Source: an uncultured Oscillospiraceae bacterium (GTDB taxonomy: Bacteria > Bacillota > Clostridia > Oscillospirales > Oscillospiraceae). Taken from it: a stretch of DNA of 53,343 bases. The stretch is taken from NCBI GenBank assembly GCA_905236305.1, contig CAJOPB010000101.1:1-53343 (forward strand), written 5' to 3'. This document shows positions 32,592-42,335 of this stretch, piece by piece (within the stretch, counting starts at the first letter, position 1; the number at the start of each line of letters is the position of its first letter). A program made the translations under genes and the position numbers. Under the pieces are notes generated by a model, which had not been told where the DNA came from, ran no database searches, and worked only from the letters and a program-made list of their open reading frames with translations.

Positions 32592-34898
32592 ATGGCAGAT
32601 CATAACACACCGACACCGGGAGGAAACCGGCCTCCCAACAAGATGATGCTCAGCCGCACATTCGTTCTTTTGATCGTGTGCGGCGTCGCTGCATTTATAG
32701 TCCTGCTGGGACAGTTATATCAGATACAGATCAGAAAGCATGACCTCTATGAGGCTGCCGCCATCGAGCAGCAGGTGCGGGAGACTGCCCTGGATTCCGG
32801 GCGTGGGACCATTTATGACCGGAACCATAAGATTTTGGCCATGAGTGCCACGGTGGATACAATATATATCTCTCCGGCAGAGATAATCATGTATCAGGAG
32901 GACCCGGTTCTGATCTCCAAAACACTCTCCCAGATCCTGGGAGTCGAATATGCCCGGATTATGGAGATGACTTCTGATACCAAGTCCTGGTACAAGACCG
33001 TCGCACGGAAGGTGGAGCAGGATGTATCCGACCGGGTGCGGGAATTCAAAAACGAGTATAACCTGAAGGGTGTAAAGATCGAAACCGATTCCAAGCGCTA
33101 TTATCCCTACAGCTCCCTGGCAAGCCATGTGGTTGGCTTTGTGGGCTTTGAAAATAATGGTCTGGCGGGTGTGGAACTGAGCATGAACAGCCAGCTGACC
33201 GGCACGGCGGGTAGAGTAGTGCGCGCAAAAAATGCCTATGGCACGGATATGCTCTATACGAAATATGAGGATTTTTATGACGCAGAGGACGGATATAACG
33301 TAACGCTGACCATTGATACCACGGTACAATATTATTTGGAAAAAAATCTGCGTCAGGCAGTGGAGGACTATGGGGTCCGCAATGGTGCTGCCGCCATCGC
33401 CATGGATGTGAACACCGGGGAGCTGCTGGGACTGGTCTCGCTGGACAATTTTGACAGTAACCACTATCAGTCCGTCAGTGAAAAGGTGCAGGCTCAGATC
33501 GAGGAGACCGAGGACGAAACGGTCCGCAGCACATTGCTCAGCAACGCTCAGCATAATCAGTGGCACAATAAGGCTGTGGAGGATATGTATGAGCCCGGTT
33601 CCACCTTCAAACCGATTACCATTGCCATGGCCCTGGAGGAGGGCGTGGTGACAAAGGACAGTCAATTCTACTGCGGCGGTGTTTTTGCAGTTCCCGGCGA
33701 TACTGATGAGGGACGCCACTGCTGGAAGCGGGCAGGTCACGGGATGCAGACCCTCCAGCAGTCGCTGCAGCACTCCTGCAATGTGGCATTGATTCAGATC
33801 GCGCAGCTGGTGGGCGCGGAGAAATTTTATGAATATGTCGACGCGTTCGGCTTCAACAGCAAGACAGGCATCGAGCTCAGCGGCGAGGCAGGGAGTCTTT
33901 GGTGGAGCGACTCGGTGTTTCTGGATCCCTATAATCAGACGCAGCTTGCGGCGGCCTCCTTTGGCCAGACTTTTAATATCACGCCGCTGCAGCTGGTGCG
34001 CGCCATGTCCTGTGTGGTCAACGGCGGTTATCTGATGCAGCCCTACCTGGTGAAGGAGGTCACCGACGCGGCAGGCAATACCATCACAAAAAATGAACCG
34101 ACTGTGGTTCGACAGGTACTCAGTGAGGAAACCAGCGCGACAATGCGTGAGATGCTGGAATCTGTTGTGGGCGATATGGTGGAGGGTACCGGCAAAAATG
34201 CGTATGTAGCAGGCTACCGCGTGGGCGGAAAAACAGGTACCTCTACCAATACCGTTAAGGAAGCCAGTACGGGACAGAAGGAGTATATCGTTTCCTTCAT
34301 CGGAGTTGCCCCGGCAAATGATCCCAAGATTTGCATTCTTGTGCTTCTGGATAATCCGGATGCCAATTGCGGTACCGCTGTGTCCGGCGGCGCGATGGGT
34401 GCCCCGACAGTTGGCAATATGATGTCCGATATTCTGCCCTATCTGGGAGTAGAGGCGGACTACAGCGACCACGATCTGAAAACCATGGATCGCAGTGTTC
34501 CCAATCTGGTCAATCTGTCTGTGGCACAGGCACAGCAGATCCTCAAGGCGCAAAACCTCAGTTCCCGCGTAATCGGTCAGGGAGACACCGTGACCATGCA
34601 GCTGCCTTCGCCCAATCTGACAGTAGCTGCCCAGAGCCAGGTGGTGCTGTTTGCAGGCGGAGAGCCTTCGGAGGAACTGGAGGAGGTGCCGGATCTGAGC
34701 TATCTGACCTATGACGTCGCCAGACAGCGCCTCGGTTATCTGGCACTGTTCATCAGCAGTGAAAATAACTATATCTCCAACCCTGCCCGCGCAGTTATTA
34801 CCAAGCAGAGCATAGAACCGGGCACCATGGTAGAACATGGCACGGTTATCAAGGTAAGCATGACCACAAATGACGAAAGCACCAACGCGAGAACCTGA
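32592..34898 (+). CDS. ftsI: Class B penicillin-binding protein with PASTA domains
   Basis: Septal peptidoglycan transpeptidase. The 768-residue protein has a short cytoplasmic tail, one membrane helix (about 22-42), the dimerisation domain with RGTIYDRN (71-78), and the transpeptidase domain with the nucleophile S337 in STFKP, SCN (395-397) and KTGTS (547-551). Two PASTA domains follow (about 636-690 and 698-757), each opening with VPxL or VPDL. This architecture fits the PBP2B/SpoVD branch; only one such gene is present here, so vegetative and sporulation roles cannot be separated. Its pairing with ftsW in the cluster fits the transpeptidase-glycosyltransferase complex. An unusual 30-base hairpin lies just upstream. 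Confidence 0.93.
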   Translation: MADHNTPTPGGNRPPNKMMLSRTFVLLIVCGVAAFIVLLGQLYQIQIRKHDLYEAAAIEQQVRETALDSGRGTIYDRNHKILAMSATVDTIYISPAEIIMYQEDPVLISKTLSQILGVEYARIMEMTSDTKSWYKTVARKVEQDVSDRVREFKNEYNLKGVKIETDSKRYYPYSSLASHVVGFVGFENNGLAGVELSMNSQLTGTAGRVVRAKNAYGTDMLYTKYEDFYDAEDGYNVTLTIDTTVQYYLEKNLRQAVEDYGVRNGAAAIAMDVNTGELLGLVSLDNFDSNHYQSVSEKVQAQIEETEDETVRSTLLSNAQHNQWHNKAVEDMYEPGSTFKPITIAMALEEGVVTKDSQFYCGGVFAVPGDTDEGRHCWKRAGHGMQTLQQSLQHSCNVALIQIAQLVGAEKFYEYVDAFGFNSKTGIELSGEAGSLWWSDSVFLDPYNQTQLAAASFGQTFNITPLQLVRAMSCVVNGGYLMQPYLVKEVTDAAGNTITKNEPTVVRQVLSEETSATMREMLESVVGDMVEGTGKNAYVAGYRVGGKTGTSTNTVKEASTGQKEYIVSFIGVAPANDPKICILVLLDNPDANCGTAVSGGAMGAPTVGNMMSDILPYLGVEADYSDHDLKTMDRSVPNLVNLSVAQAQQILKAQNLSSRVIGQGDTVTMQLPSPNLTVAAQSQVVLFAGGEPSEELEEVPDLSYLTYDVARQRLGYLALFISSENNYISNPARAVITKQSIEPGTMVEHGTVIKVSMTTNDESTNART

Positions 34899-34927
34899 TA
34901 CCGCGCTTCTCTGAAGGGAGGCAATTC

Positions 34928-36385
34928 ATGAAATTGAGAGAGTTGCTCAGGGGGATTGAGATCCTGAGCTCCACTGCTGAACCGGATATGGAGCTGAGCG
35001 GCATCAGCTGCGATTCCAGAAGTACGGCTCCGGGGGAGTTGTTTGTCGCGATCAGCGGATATGCCTCGGACGGGCATCGGTTTATTCCCATGGCGGTAAA
35101 TCGGGGAGCTGCGGCAGTGCTCTGCCAGACACCGCCTGCCGAGGATATACCCTATATTCAGGTGCAGGACAGCCGTCGTGCGCTTGCCACTGTATCCCGG
35201 AATTATTATCATAATCCCGGGGCAGAGATGACGCTGATCGGCGTGACCGGGACCAACGGTAAAACCACGTCCACGCTGCTGCTGAAGCATATTCTGGAGG
35301 ACAGCCTTGGCGCAAAGGTGGGCCTGGTGGGCACCAACGGAAACTGGATTGGAGATATGGAGCTTGCCACCGAGCGCACAACGCCGGACAGCTATACCCT
35401 GCAAAAGCTGTTCCGGCAGATGGCGGACGAGGGCTGCACGCATGTCGTCATGGAGGTCTCGTCCCACGCACTGGATCAGGACCGTGTGGCAGAGCTGCGC
35501 TTTACTGTCGGTGTGTTTACAAACCTGACCCAGGATCACCTGGATTATCACAAAACCATGGAAAATTATGCTGCGGCCAAGGCAAAGCTGTTTTCCATCA
35601 GCGATCAGGGTATCATCAATCTGGACGATCCCTGGGCGGAATATTTTCTTCATCAGGCAAAATGCCCGGTAAGCACCTATGCGATTGACAACAGCAGTGC
35701 CGCCCTGGTGGCGGAAGCGATCCGGCTTTTGCCGGATCGGGTAGAGTTTACAGCTGTGATGGGGGAGGAGCGTCAGGAGATCAGACTGGGGATTCCAGGC
35801 CGGTTTTCCGTATACAATGCCCTGGATGTGCTTGCATGCTGCCATGCTCTGGGCATTTCCCTTGAGGTGTCTGCCCGGTCTCTTTCCACCGCAAAAGGGG
35901 TGAAGGGAAGGGTGGAGCCGGTGCCGACGGATGGGGATTATACCGTTCTCATCGACTATGCCCATACACCGGACGCGCTGGAGAATGTACTTCGCACCGT
36001 GCGGGAGACCGCGCCGGGACGGGTGGTGGCAGTGTTCGGATGCGGCGGAGACCGGGATCGGGGCAAGCGCCCAATCATGGGCAAGATTGGCACATCTCTG
36101 GCGGATTTTGCGATTATCACCTCGGATAATCCCCGCACAGAGGACCCGGACTCCATTATACAGGAAATCCTTTCCGGTGTTGAGACAGACAAAAGCCGTT
36201 ACACTGCTATCACGGACCGGTCTCAGGCAATCGCTTATGCCATAAACCGCCACCAGAGCGGTGACGTAATCCTGCTTGCAGGAAAGGGGCATGAGACCTA
36301 TCAGGAGATCAACCATGTCAAGTATCCCATGGACGAGCGGGAGATTGTGGCGGAAATACTGGAGAGAAGAAAGGAATCAACATGA
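34928..36385 (+). CDS. murE: UDP-MurNAc-tripeptide synthetase (meso-DAP adding)
   Basis: Adds the third stem-peptide residue to UDP-MurNAc-L-Ala-D-Glu using ATP. The 485-residue Mur ligase has the P-loop TGTNGKTT (107-114), the carbamylated lysine at K220 in AAAKAKLF, IDYAHTPDAL (342-351), and the specificity motif DNPR (400-403). DNPR is diagnostic for meso-diaminopimelate addition, so the wall is of the DAP type. GAAGGGAGG lies before the ATG. Its stop overlaps the mraY start by four bases; murF, which usually stands between them, is missing here. Confidence 0.96.
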   Translation: MKLRELLRGIEILSSTAEPDMELSGISCDSRSTAPGELFVAISGYASDGHRFIPMAVNRGAAAVLCQTPPAEDIPYIQVQDSRRALATVSRNYYHNPGAEMTLIGVTGTNGKTTSTLLLKHILEDSLGAKVGLVGTNGNWIGDMELATERTTPDSYTLQKLFRQMADEGCTHVVMEVSSHALDQDRVAELRFTVGVFTNLTQDHLDYHKTMENYAAAKAKLFSISDQGIINLDDPWAEYFLHQAKCPVSTYAIDNSSAALVAEAIRLLPDRVEFTAVMGEERQEIRLGIPGRFSVYNALDVLACCHALGISLEVSARSLSTAKGVKGRVEPVPTDGDYTVLIDYAHTPDALENVLRTVRETAPGRVVAVFGCGGDRDRGKRPIMGKIGTSLADFAIITSDNPRTEDPDSIIQEILSGVETDKSRYTAITDRSQAIAYAINRHQSGDVILLAGKGHETYQEINHVKYPMDEREIVAEILERRKEST

Positions 36386-37443
36386 CACAGACAATGATTC
36401 TTGCCTTTGCCATCGGCCTGGTACTGTCCGCCGGAATTGGGGCGTTTCTGGTGCCGTTCCTGCGCAGAATTAAGGCGGGCCAGTCCATTAAGGAGATCGG
36501 GCCCACCTGGCACAAGAGCAAAGAGGGGACGCCCACCATGGGAGGCCTCACCTTCATCCTGGCAACCACGGTTGCTGTGCTGGCCCTGGGCTGGCCGCTG
36601 ACCCGCACGGGGGACTGGAGCCACTGCTTTGTGCTGATCTTTTCGCTGATCTATGGAGGCATCGGCTTTCTGGACGACTTTGAAAAGCTCAGACATAAGC
36701 AGAATCTTGGCCTGACAGCAAAGCAGAAATTCCTTCTGCAGCTGGCTGTTGCGGTGGCGTTTATTTACTTGCTGCGGCTGTTCGGCCTGCTGCATGTCAA
36801 CACAGCGGATCACCACTACATAGATGTCTATGTTCCCTTCTGGAATCGCAGCTTTCCCCTGCACGAGATTATCTATGTCATCTGTGCTGCGTTTGTGATT
36901 GTCGGTACGGTCAACGCGGTGAATTTGACCGACGGGGTGGACGGACTCGCAACGGGCACAAGTATTCCGGTGTTTTTGTTCTATACTGCCCTTTGCTTTT
37001 ATTGGGGGAATCGCTATCTGGGTCTGGGTATCTTTGCCTCCGCACTCACCGGCGCCCTGCTGGGATTTCTGGCATGGAACTTCAATCCCGCAAAGGTATT
37101 CATGGGGGACACCGGCAGTCTGTTTTTGGGCGGCGCGGTAGTTGCCATGGCCTTTGCCTATGATATGCCGCTGATTCTGGTGACACTGGGCATCATGTAT
37201 ATTATCGAAACCCTTTCCGACATCATTCAGGTGACAGTTTTTAAGCTGACCAAAGGAAGGGTCGATAAAAATGACCCCACAAAGGGTTTTCGCGTGTTCC
37301 GCATGGCACCCTTTCATCACCATCTGGAGATGGGGGGATGGACCGGAAGAAAGTGGAAGGAGAAGGAACTGTTTGCACTTTTTACCTTCGTTTCCGCATT
37401 GTTTGCGGTGCTGTCCTTCCTGGGGGTCAGTGCCAGATTTTGA
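36382..37443 (+). CDS. mraY: Phospho-MurNAc-pentapeptide translocase
   Basis: Moves phospho-MurNAc-pentapeptide onto undecaprenyl phosphate to make lipid I at the inner membrane face. The 353-residue protein has about ten membrane helices and the family motifs DDF (98-100 region, GFLDDFEKL), NLTDGVDGLATG, MGDTGSLFLGG, and the cytosolic PFHHHLEMGG loop with three histidines. Length and motif order match MraY. It is coupled to murE by an ATGA overlap. A 9-bp hairpin (37452-37478) follows before ftsW. Confidence 0.96.
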   Translation: MTQTMILAFAIGLVLSAGIGAFLVPFLRRIKAGQSIKEIGPTWHKSKEGTPTMGGLTFILATTVAVLALGWPLTRTGDWSHCFVLIFSLIYGGIGFLDDFEKLRHKQNLGLTAKQKFLLQLAVAVAFIYLLRLFGLLHVNTADHHYIDVYVPFWNRSFPLHEIIYVICAAFVIVGTVNAVNLTDGVDGLATGTSIPVFLFYTALCFYWGNRYLGLGIFASALTGALLGFLAWNFNPAKVFMGDTGSLFLGGAVVAMAFAYDMPLILVTLGIMYIIETLSDIIQVTVFKLTKGRVDKNDPTKGFRVFRMAPFHHHLEMGGWTGRKWKEKELFALFTFVSALFAVLSFLGVSARF

Positions 37444-37451
37444 TGCTATTT

Positions 37452-37478
37452 TTCCATAAAACACTTTGCTTTATGGAA
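37452..37478 (+). promoter_or_regulatory. Hairpin between mraY and ftsW
   Basis: TTCCATAAA (37452-37460) pairs perfectly with TTTATGGAA (37470-37478). Only CTAGTATG follows, so it looks like an intra-operon processing or partial termination site. Confidence 0.4.
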
Positions 37479-37569
37479 GACTAGTATGAGTGTTCCCGGA
37501 GTGAGGGAATGGACGAAAGCGTGAACTATCTGCGCTCTGGGTGCGCTACGTGATTGAGGAGAGATGATC

Positions 37570-38778
37570 ATGGACTATTCCGAAAACCGTATAGCGGACT
37601 ATACCGCTGACCCGACGATCAGCCGGGGCTCGATTGATGTGCCGTTTCTGCTTTTGACGCTGCTGCTGCTGACCGTCGGAGTTGTCATGGTGCTGTCTGC
37701 CAGCTTTGCCCGTGCATATTACAGTGAGAGCACCCATCATTCGGCCACTTATTTTTTCAGCAGGCAGTTGTTCTTCGCTATTTCCGGTGTTGCGATCATG
37801 ATTGTGGCCTCCCGGTTTCCCATCGGTTTTTACCGGCGTTTTTCCGGCGTGATTTTGCTCTTTGCGCTGGTGATGCTGCTGCTGGTGCTGGTGGGCGGCG
37901 TAAAGGCCAATGGTGCGCGCCGCTGGTTTTCCATTGGCAGTATCACCTTTCAGCCCTCTGAGATTGCAAAGATCGGTGTCATATTATTTGACGCGCAATT
38001 AATATGCCGGTTTAAGGGGAAAATGGGGACCTTTAAATATGGTGTCCTTCCCTTTGGCATCGTGGCGGCGCTGGTCATCGGACTTTTGATATTAGAGCCG
38101 CATCTTTCCGCATCCATTATTATCATTTTGATCACCGCAACAATGATGTTTATCGGCGGTACCCGTCTGCTGTGGTTCCTCTTTGGCGGAGGTGTTGTCG
38201 CCATGGGAGGACTGCTGGCAGTCAGTCTGCTCCACTACTCGTCGGAACGCATCACAGCCTGGAGAGACCCCTTTGCCGATACTTCTGACACCGGATACCA
38301 GATCATCCAGTCCCTCTATGCCATCGGCAGCGGCGGACTCAGCGGTCTGGGACTCGGGAACAGCCGGCAAAAGTATCTGTATCTGCCGGAGGAACACAAC
38401 GATTTTATTTTTTCTGTCGTTTGTGAGGAGTTGGGCTTTATCGGGGCCGGGTTGATTTTGATTTTGTTCGCGTTGCTAATCTGCCGCGGTTTCTGGCTGG
38501 CAATGCATTGCAGAGACCGTTACAGCTTTCTGGTGTGCAGCGGCGTCACCGCACTTCTGGCCTTTCAGGTGATCCTGAACGTGGCGGTGGTGACCAACCT
38601 GATTCCCTGCACGGGCATTTCGTTGCCCTTCTTCTCCTATGGCGGGACTGCACTATGGCTGCAGCTGGCGGAAATGGGTGTCATACTGTCCATTTCCCGG
38701 GAAATCCCGGAGAAAAAGTTTTTCCGGGAACGCAGCGCTGTCAAGCCAAAGCAGGCCCCGAAGGAGGCAGGAATATGA
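37570..38778 (+). CDS. ftsW: FtsW/SpoVE peptidoglycan glycosyltransferase
   Basis: SEDS-family polymerase that joins lipid II into glycan strands, working with the class B PBP. The 402-residue protein has about ten membrane helices. SEDS marks include GGVKANGARRWFSIGSITFQPSEIAKIG, YQIIQSLYAIGSGGLSGLGLGNSRQKYLYLPEEHNDFIFSV, and TGISLPFFSYGGTALW. I prefer the ATG at 37570, eight bases after AGGAG; the ATG at 37564 is only two bases away. In Bacillus the copy in this cluster position is SpoVE. Its stop overlaps murG by four bases. Confidence 0.94.
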   Translation: MDYSENRIADYTADPTISRGSIDVPFLLLTLLLLTVGVVMVLSASFARAYYSESTHHSATYFFSRQLFFAISGVAIMIVASRFPIGFYRRFSGVILLFALVMLLLVLVGGVKANGARRWFSIGSITFQPSEIAKIGVILFDAQLICRFKGKMGTFKYGVLPFGIVAALVIGLLILEPHLSASIIIILITATMMFIGGTRLLWFLFGGGVVAMGGLLAVSLLHYSSERITAWRDPFADTSDTGYQIIQSLYAIGSGGLSGLGLGNSRQKYLYLPEEHNDFIFSVVCEELGFIGAGLILILFALLICRGFWLAMHCRDRYSFLVCSGVTALLAFQVILNVAVVTNLIPCTGISLPFFSYGGTALWLQLAEMGVILSISREIPEKKFFRERSAVKPKQAPKEAGI

Positions 38779-39902
38779 GATTTCTGTTTACCTGCGGCGG
38801 GACCGCGGGACATATTAATCCCGCCATCGGCGTTGCCGGAAAATTAAAGCAGCTGCTTCCGGACGCGGAGTTTCTGTTTATCGGGGCGGAAGGAAAGATG
38901 GAGACGGAGCTGGTGCCCCGGGAGGGTTATCCGATTCGCACCATCGAGGTTGGAAATCTGAGCCGCAGCCTCAGCATATCCGGTGTGAAGCACAATCTGG
39001 ATACCGCCCGAAAGCTCTTGCACGGCAGCGCAGAGGCGAAGCAAATTCTTCAGGAGTTTCGGCCGGATGTGGCAATCGGAACAGGAGGTTATGTCTGTTA
39101 TCCTGTTTTGCATACCGCCCACAAGATGCATATTCCGACGTTGGTGCATGAGTCCAACGCTGTGCCGGGTCTGACGACAAAGCTGCTCGCGCACAGTGTG
39201 GATTGTGTGATGGTGGGTTTTGAGAATGTGCGGGAAAACTATCCCTCCAGCGCCAACGTGGTGTTTACCGGAACTCCTGTACGGACAGACTTTGTACATA
39301 TCACGAAAGAGGAAGCACGAGACAAGCTTGGAATTCCGCTTGACCGCAAGCTGCTGGTGTCCGTGTGGGGGAGCCTGGGCAGCGGACATATCAATGGATT
39401 GATGCCCGACTTTATCCGGCTTGCTGCAGAGCATCGGGAATTTGACCTGATTCATTCCGCAGGAAAACGGGACTATGCGGCATTGACCCAGGCGTTGCGG
39501 GAGCGCTGCGGAGATCTTCAAGCCCTGCGGGAGCAGGGAATGGATGTGCGTGAGTATATCTTTGACATGCCGCTGATCATGGCGGCCGCGGACCTCGTGA
39601 TGTGCCGCAGCGGTGCATCGACATTGGGGGAGCTGGCTGCGCTGGGAAAGCCCGCGCTGCTGGTTCCGAGCCCCAATGTTACTAACAACCACCAGGAAAA
39701 AAATGCTCGTCTGCTGGAGAGTGCCGGCGCTGCAAGAGTGCTGCTGGAGGGGGAATTCGATGCCGCGGTCCTCTGCAAAACGGCACAGGAAATGCTGCAG
39801 CAGCCGGAGACATTGGGACGTATGGCGGATGCGATGCGCTCAACCGGTGTATCTGATGCCGCAGAACGGATTGCGGATTTGATTTTGCACTATGTCTCAT
39901 GA
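38775..39902 (+). CDS. murG: UDP-GlcNAc : lipid I GlcNAc transferase
   Basis: Makes lipid II from lipid I. The 375-residue GT-B enzyme has the N-terminal glycine-rich loop TCGGTAGHINPAI (7-19), the GTGGYVCYPVL second loop, and VHESNAVPGLTTKLLA. The C-terminal donor site reads VMCRSGASTLGELAALGKPALLVPSPNVTNNHQEKNA. The ATG at 38775 follows AAGGAGGCAGG and overlaps the ftsW stop; the upstream frame inside ftsW is a shadow. Confidence 0.96.
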   Translation: MRFLFTCGGTAGHINPAIGVAGKLKQLLPDAEFLFIGAEGKMETELVPREGYPIRTIEVGNLSRSLSISGVKHNLDTARKLLHGSAEAKQILQEFRPDVAIGTGGYVCYPVLHTAHKMHIPTLVHESNAVPGLTTKLLAHSVDCVMVGFENVRENYPSSANVVFTGTPVRTDFVHITKEEARDKLGIPLDRKLLVSVWGSLGSGHINGLMPDFIRLAAEHREFDLIHSAGKRDYAALTQALRERCGDLQALREQGMDVREYIFDMPLIMAAADLVMCRSGASTLGELAALGKPALLVPSPNVTNNHQEKNARLLESAGAARVLLEGEFDAAVLCKTAQEMLQQPETLGRMADAMRSTGVSDAAERIADLILHYVS

Positions 39903-40112
39903 CACACATCAGGGCGGCAGAACAATCGGAACAAGAGTCAAAAACCCGTTTCCCGGCCTGCTGTGCCGGGAGAGCAGGCGGGCACTGCAGGAGCCCTGCT
40001 GCAGAAGTATGCAGGCTCCCGGATTATCAGACAAAATGAAGAACGAATAACAGATTCTCTGCATCCCGCATAGTATGGCTTGAAAATAACTCATATTTCG
40101 GAGGGATGGCCA

Positions 40113-41393
40113 ATGCCGGTGTGGAGAATAAACGGTGGGCGGCATTTGTGCGGGAGGATAGACGTGCAGGGTGCCAAAAATGCGGTGCTGCCGATTATGG
40201 CGGCCAGTTTGGTGGGGGGCGGGACAACGCATCTGGACAATTGCCCCCATCTGCTGGACGTGGACGCTTCTGTGGAGATCCTGCGCTATCTGGGCTGTCG
40301 GGCTGTGCAGGAGGGAGATACGATTGTCATTGATTCCACTGGGATGAACCGCAACCATATCCCCCACGGACTGATGATGAAAATGCGCTCCTCCGTCATG
40401 TATATGGGCGCAATTCTGGCTCGGTGCGGGGAGGTGCGCCTGTCCACTCCCGGCGGCTGTGAATTGGGCAGCCGGCCCATTGATCTTCACCTGAAGGCGC
40501 TGCGGGCGCTGGGCGCAGAGATCACAGAAGAAGGTGGAGAAGTCATCTGCCGGGCAGAAAAGCTTAGAGGTACCCATATCAATCTGGATTTTCCCAGTGT
40601 CGGCGCGACAGAAAATCTGATGCTGGCCGCCTGTGCCGCGGAGGGAGAGACGGTGATTACAAATGCTGCGCGAGAGCCGGAAATATCGGATCTGCAGTGT
40701 TTTTTGAATCGTAAGGGCGCGGACATACACGGTGCCGGGACACCGGAGATCAGTATAAACGGTTTTTCACCTATATCCTGTGTGGAGCACAGCGTCATGC
40801 CTGACCGGATTGCAGCGGCAACCTATCTCTGCGCTGCCGTATCTGCCGGCGGAGACGTGATGCTGGGTCAGATGAATCCGGCACATCTGGAGACGATTTG
40901 CACCTGTCTGAAGGAGATGGGCTGCTCCATCGTGACCGGCAGAGAGAGCATTCGTATCCGCTCTCCGGAGCGTCTCCGGGCGCCGAGACCCATGATTACC
41001 AAACCCTATCCCGGTTTTCCCACGGATGCACAGGCACTGCTGATGGCGGCATGTCTGAAGGCAGAGGGAACCAGCGTGTTTGTGGAAAATATTTTTGACA
41101 GCCGTTATCGGCATGTGGATGAGATGCGCCGCCTGGGAGCAGATATTCGCGTGGAAGGCAGAGTTGCCATGGTAACGGGGACGGCAGCCCTGCATGGCGC
41201 GCCGGTAACAGCCTGTGACCTGCGGGGGGGAGCAGCCCTTGTTGTGGCCGGTCTTGGTGCCGCAGGAGAGACCGATGTCATCGACTGCGGACACATCGGC
41301 CGCGGCTATGATGATCTGGCGGGCACTCTGACCAGACTCGGCGCTGAGGTTACTCTGATTCCGGGAGAGCAGTGTATGTGTATCGCATCATAA
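40113..41393 (+). CDS. murA: UDP-GlcNAc 1-carboxyvinyltransferase (MurA)
   Basis: Transfers enolpyruvate from PEP to UDP-GlcNAc, the first committed wall step; target of fosfomycin. The 426-residue protein has the inside-out barrel landmarks GAKNAVLPIMAASL with K22 and N23, the catalytic cysteine C116 in PGGCELGSRPIDLH, and FPTDAQALLMA and IFDSRYRHVDEMRRLGADI in the second half. The ATG at 40113 has GGAGGG nine bases upstream. MurA inside the dcw cluster between murG and ftsQ occurs in several clostridia and replaces the murB/murC seen elsewhere. A 210-base gap with GC-rich hairpins separates it from murG. Confidence 0.94.
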   Translation: MPVWRINGGRHLCGRIDVQGAKNAVLPIMAASLVGGGTTHLDNCPHLLDVDASVEILRYLGCRAVQEGDTIVIDSTGMNRNHIPHGLMMKMRSSVMYMGAILARCGEVRLSTPGGCELGSRPIDLHLKALRALGAEITEEGGEVICRAEKLRGTHINLDFPSVGATENLMLAACAAEGETVITNAAREPEISDLQCFLNRKGADIHGAGTPEISINGFSPISCVEHSVMPDRIAAATYLCAAVSAGGDVMLGQMNPAHLETICTCLKEMGCSIVTGRESIRIRSPERLRAPRPMITKPYPGFPTDAQALLMAACLKAEGTSVFVENIFDSRYRHVDEMRRLGADIRVEGRVAMVTGTAALHGAPVTACDLRGGAALVVAGLGAAGETDVIDCGHIGRGYDDLAGTLTRLGAEVTLIPGEQCMCIAS

Positions 41394-41414
41394 TAATTAA
41401 AGGAAAGTGGTAAG

Positions 41415-42161
41415 ATGGCACAACCGAGAGCGAGAAGAATCAAAACGCACAGTCCGCTTTTTGCGCCTGTTTCATTTCTCCTGATTGTCGCGGCACTTGT
41501 ATTTGGACTTTCAGTTTTTTTCCGGGTTAACAGGATCACCGTCAGCGGGAATGAGCAGTATACCGAGGAGGAGATCATTGAGGCCAGCGGCATACAACAG
41601 GGAGATAACCTGTTTTTCATCAACCGCGGTGCTGCCGTGGCGCGTATAAACAACCGCCTTCCTTATGTAGAGTATGCATATATCACCCGCAGCCTTCCAA
41701 ACCGTCTGAGTATTCAGATTGTGGAGAGCGACGCCATTGCTGTTGTACCCTCTGAGAGCGGCCTGTGGATCATCGACCGGGGCTGCAAGCTGCTGTCTCA
41801 GGCCGAGAATGACACCGTGAATACACTGATTCAGGTGGAGGGACTGACAGCAATTGCGCCGGAGGTGGGCCAGGTAGTCGCCCCGGGCGAAGCGGAAACG
41901 CCGAAGGTCACTTATCTGAGCGCAATCCTGCGTGAGCTCTCCGAGCTGGGGTTGAAAAATGATGTGACACATATTGATATGTCCAATGTGGCGAATCCGA
42001 GCTTTGACTATCTCGGACGCTTTACCGTAAAGCTGGGAAGCAACGAGAATATTGACTATAAGTTTCAGATTCTTCTTTCTGCGGTGGCCGAATTGGCGGA
42101 AGGAGACCGGGGAACACTGGATCTCAGCATTGATAGACGGGCACATTTGACTTATGATTGA
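41415..42161 (+). CDS. ftsQ: Cell division protein FtsQ/DivIB
   Basis: A 248-residue bitopic protein: a short basic cytoplasmic tail (PRARRIKTH), one membrane helix (about 17-36), then an extracellular POTRA domain (about 38-107: VNRITVSGNEQYTEEEIIEASGIQQGDNLF) and a beta domain. This is the FtsQ/DivIB layout; the protein links FtsL/DivIC with the septal synthase. AAAGGAAAGTGG precedes the ATG. It sits directly before ftsZ, with its own ftsZ promoter in between; ftsA is not present. Confidence 0.9.
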   Translation: MAQPRARRIKTHSPLFAPVSFLLIVAALVFGLSVFFRVNRITVSGNEQYTEEEIIEASGIQQGDNLFFINRGAAVARINNRLPYVEYAYITRSLPNRLSIQIVESDAIAVVPSESGLWIIDRGCKLLSQAENDTVNTLIQVEGLTAIAPEVGQVVAPGEAETPKVTYLSAILRELSELGLKNDVTHIDMSNVANPSFDYLGRFTVKLGSNENIDYKFQILLSAVAELAEGDRGTLDLSIDRRAHLTYD

Positions 42162-42221
42162 CAAAAACAAGATAGTTAGTTCACATAACGAAAATTGTTA
42201 CAAAATTTTACAAATTAGGTA

Positions 42222-42250
42222 TTGACCTTCGTGGAAAAACGTATTACAAT
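42222..42250 (+). promoter_or_regulatory. Promoter of ftsZ
   Basis: TTGACC (42222-42227), 17-base spacer, TACAAT (42245-42250), about 85 bases before ftsZ. It gives ftsZ transcription independent of the wall genes. Confidence 0.7.
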
Positions 42251-42335
42251 ATATGCGATAAAAATAGTGAGAAATTCTTATGCTTGTACCACGGCATCGG
42301 GCCGTTACGGATAAAAGCGGGGAGGAAATACAGAT

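Noticed and set aside
32715-34838. Minus-strand open frame of 707 codons opposite the PBP gene
   Set aside because: It lies entirely antisense to a gene with all catalytic motifs, has no family features, and is explained by codon bias of the sense gene.
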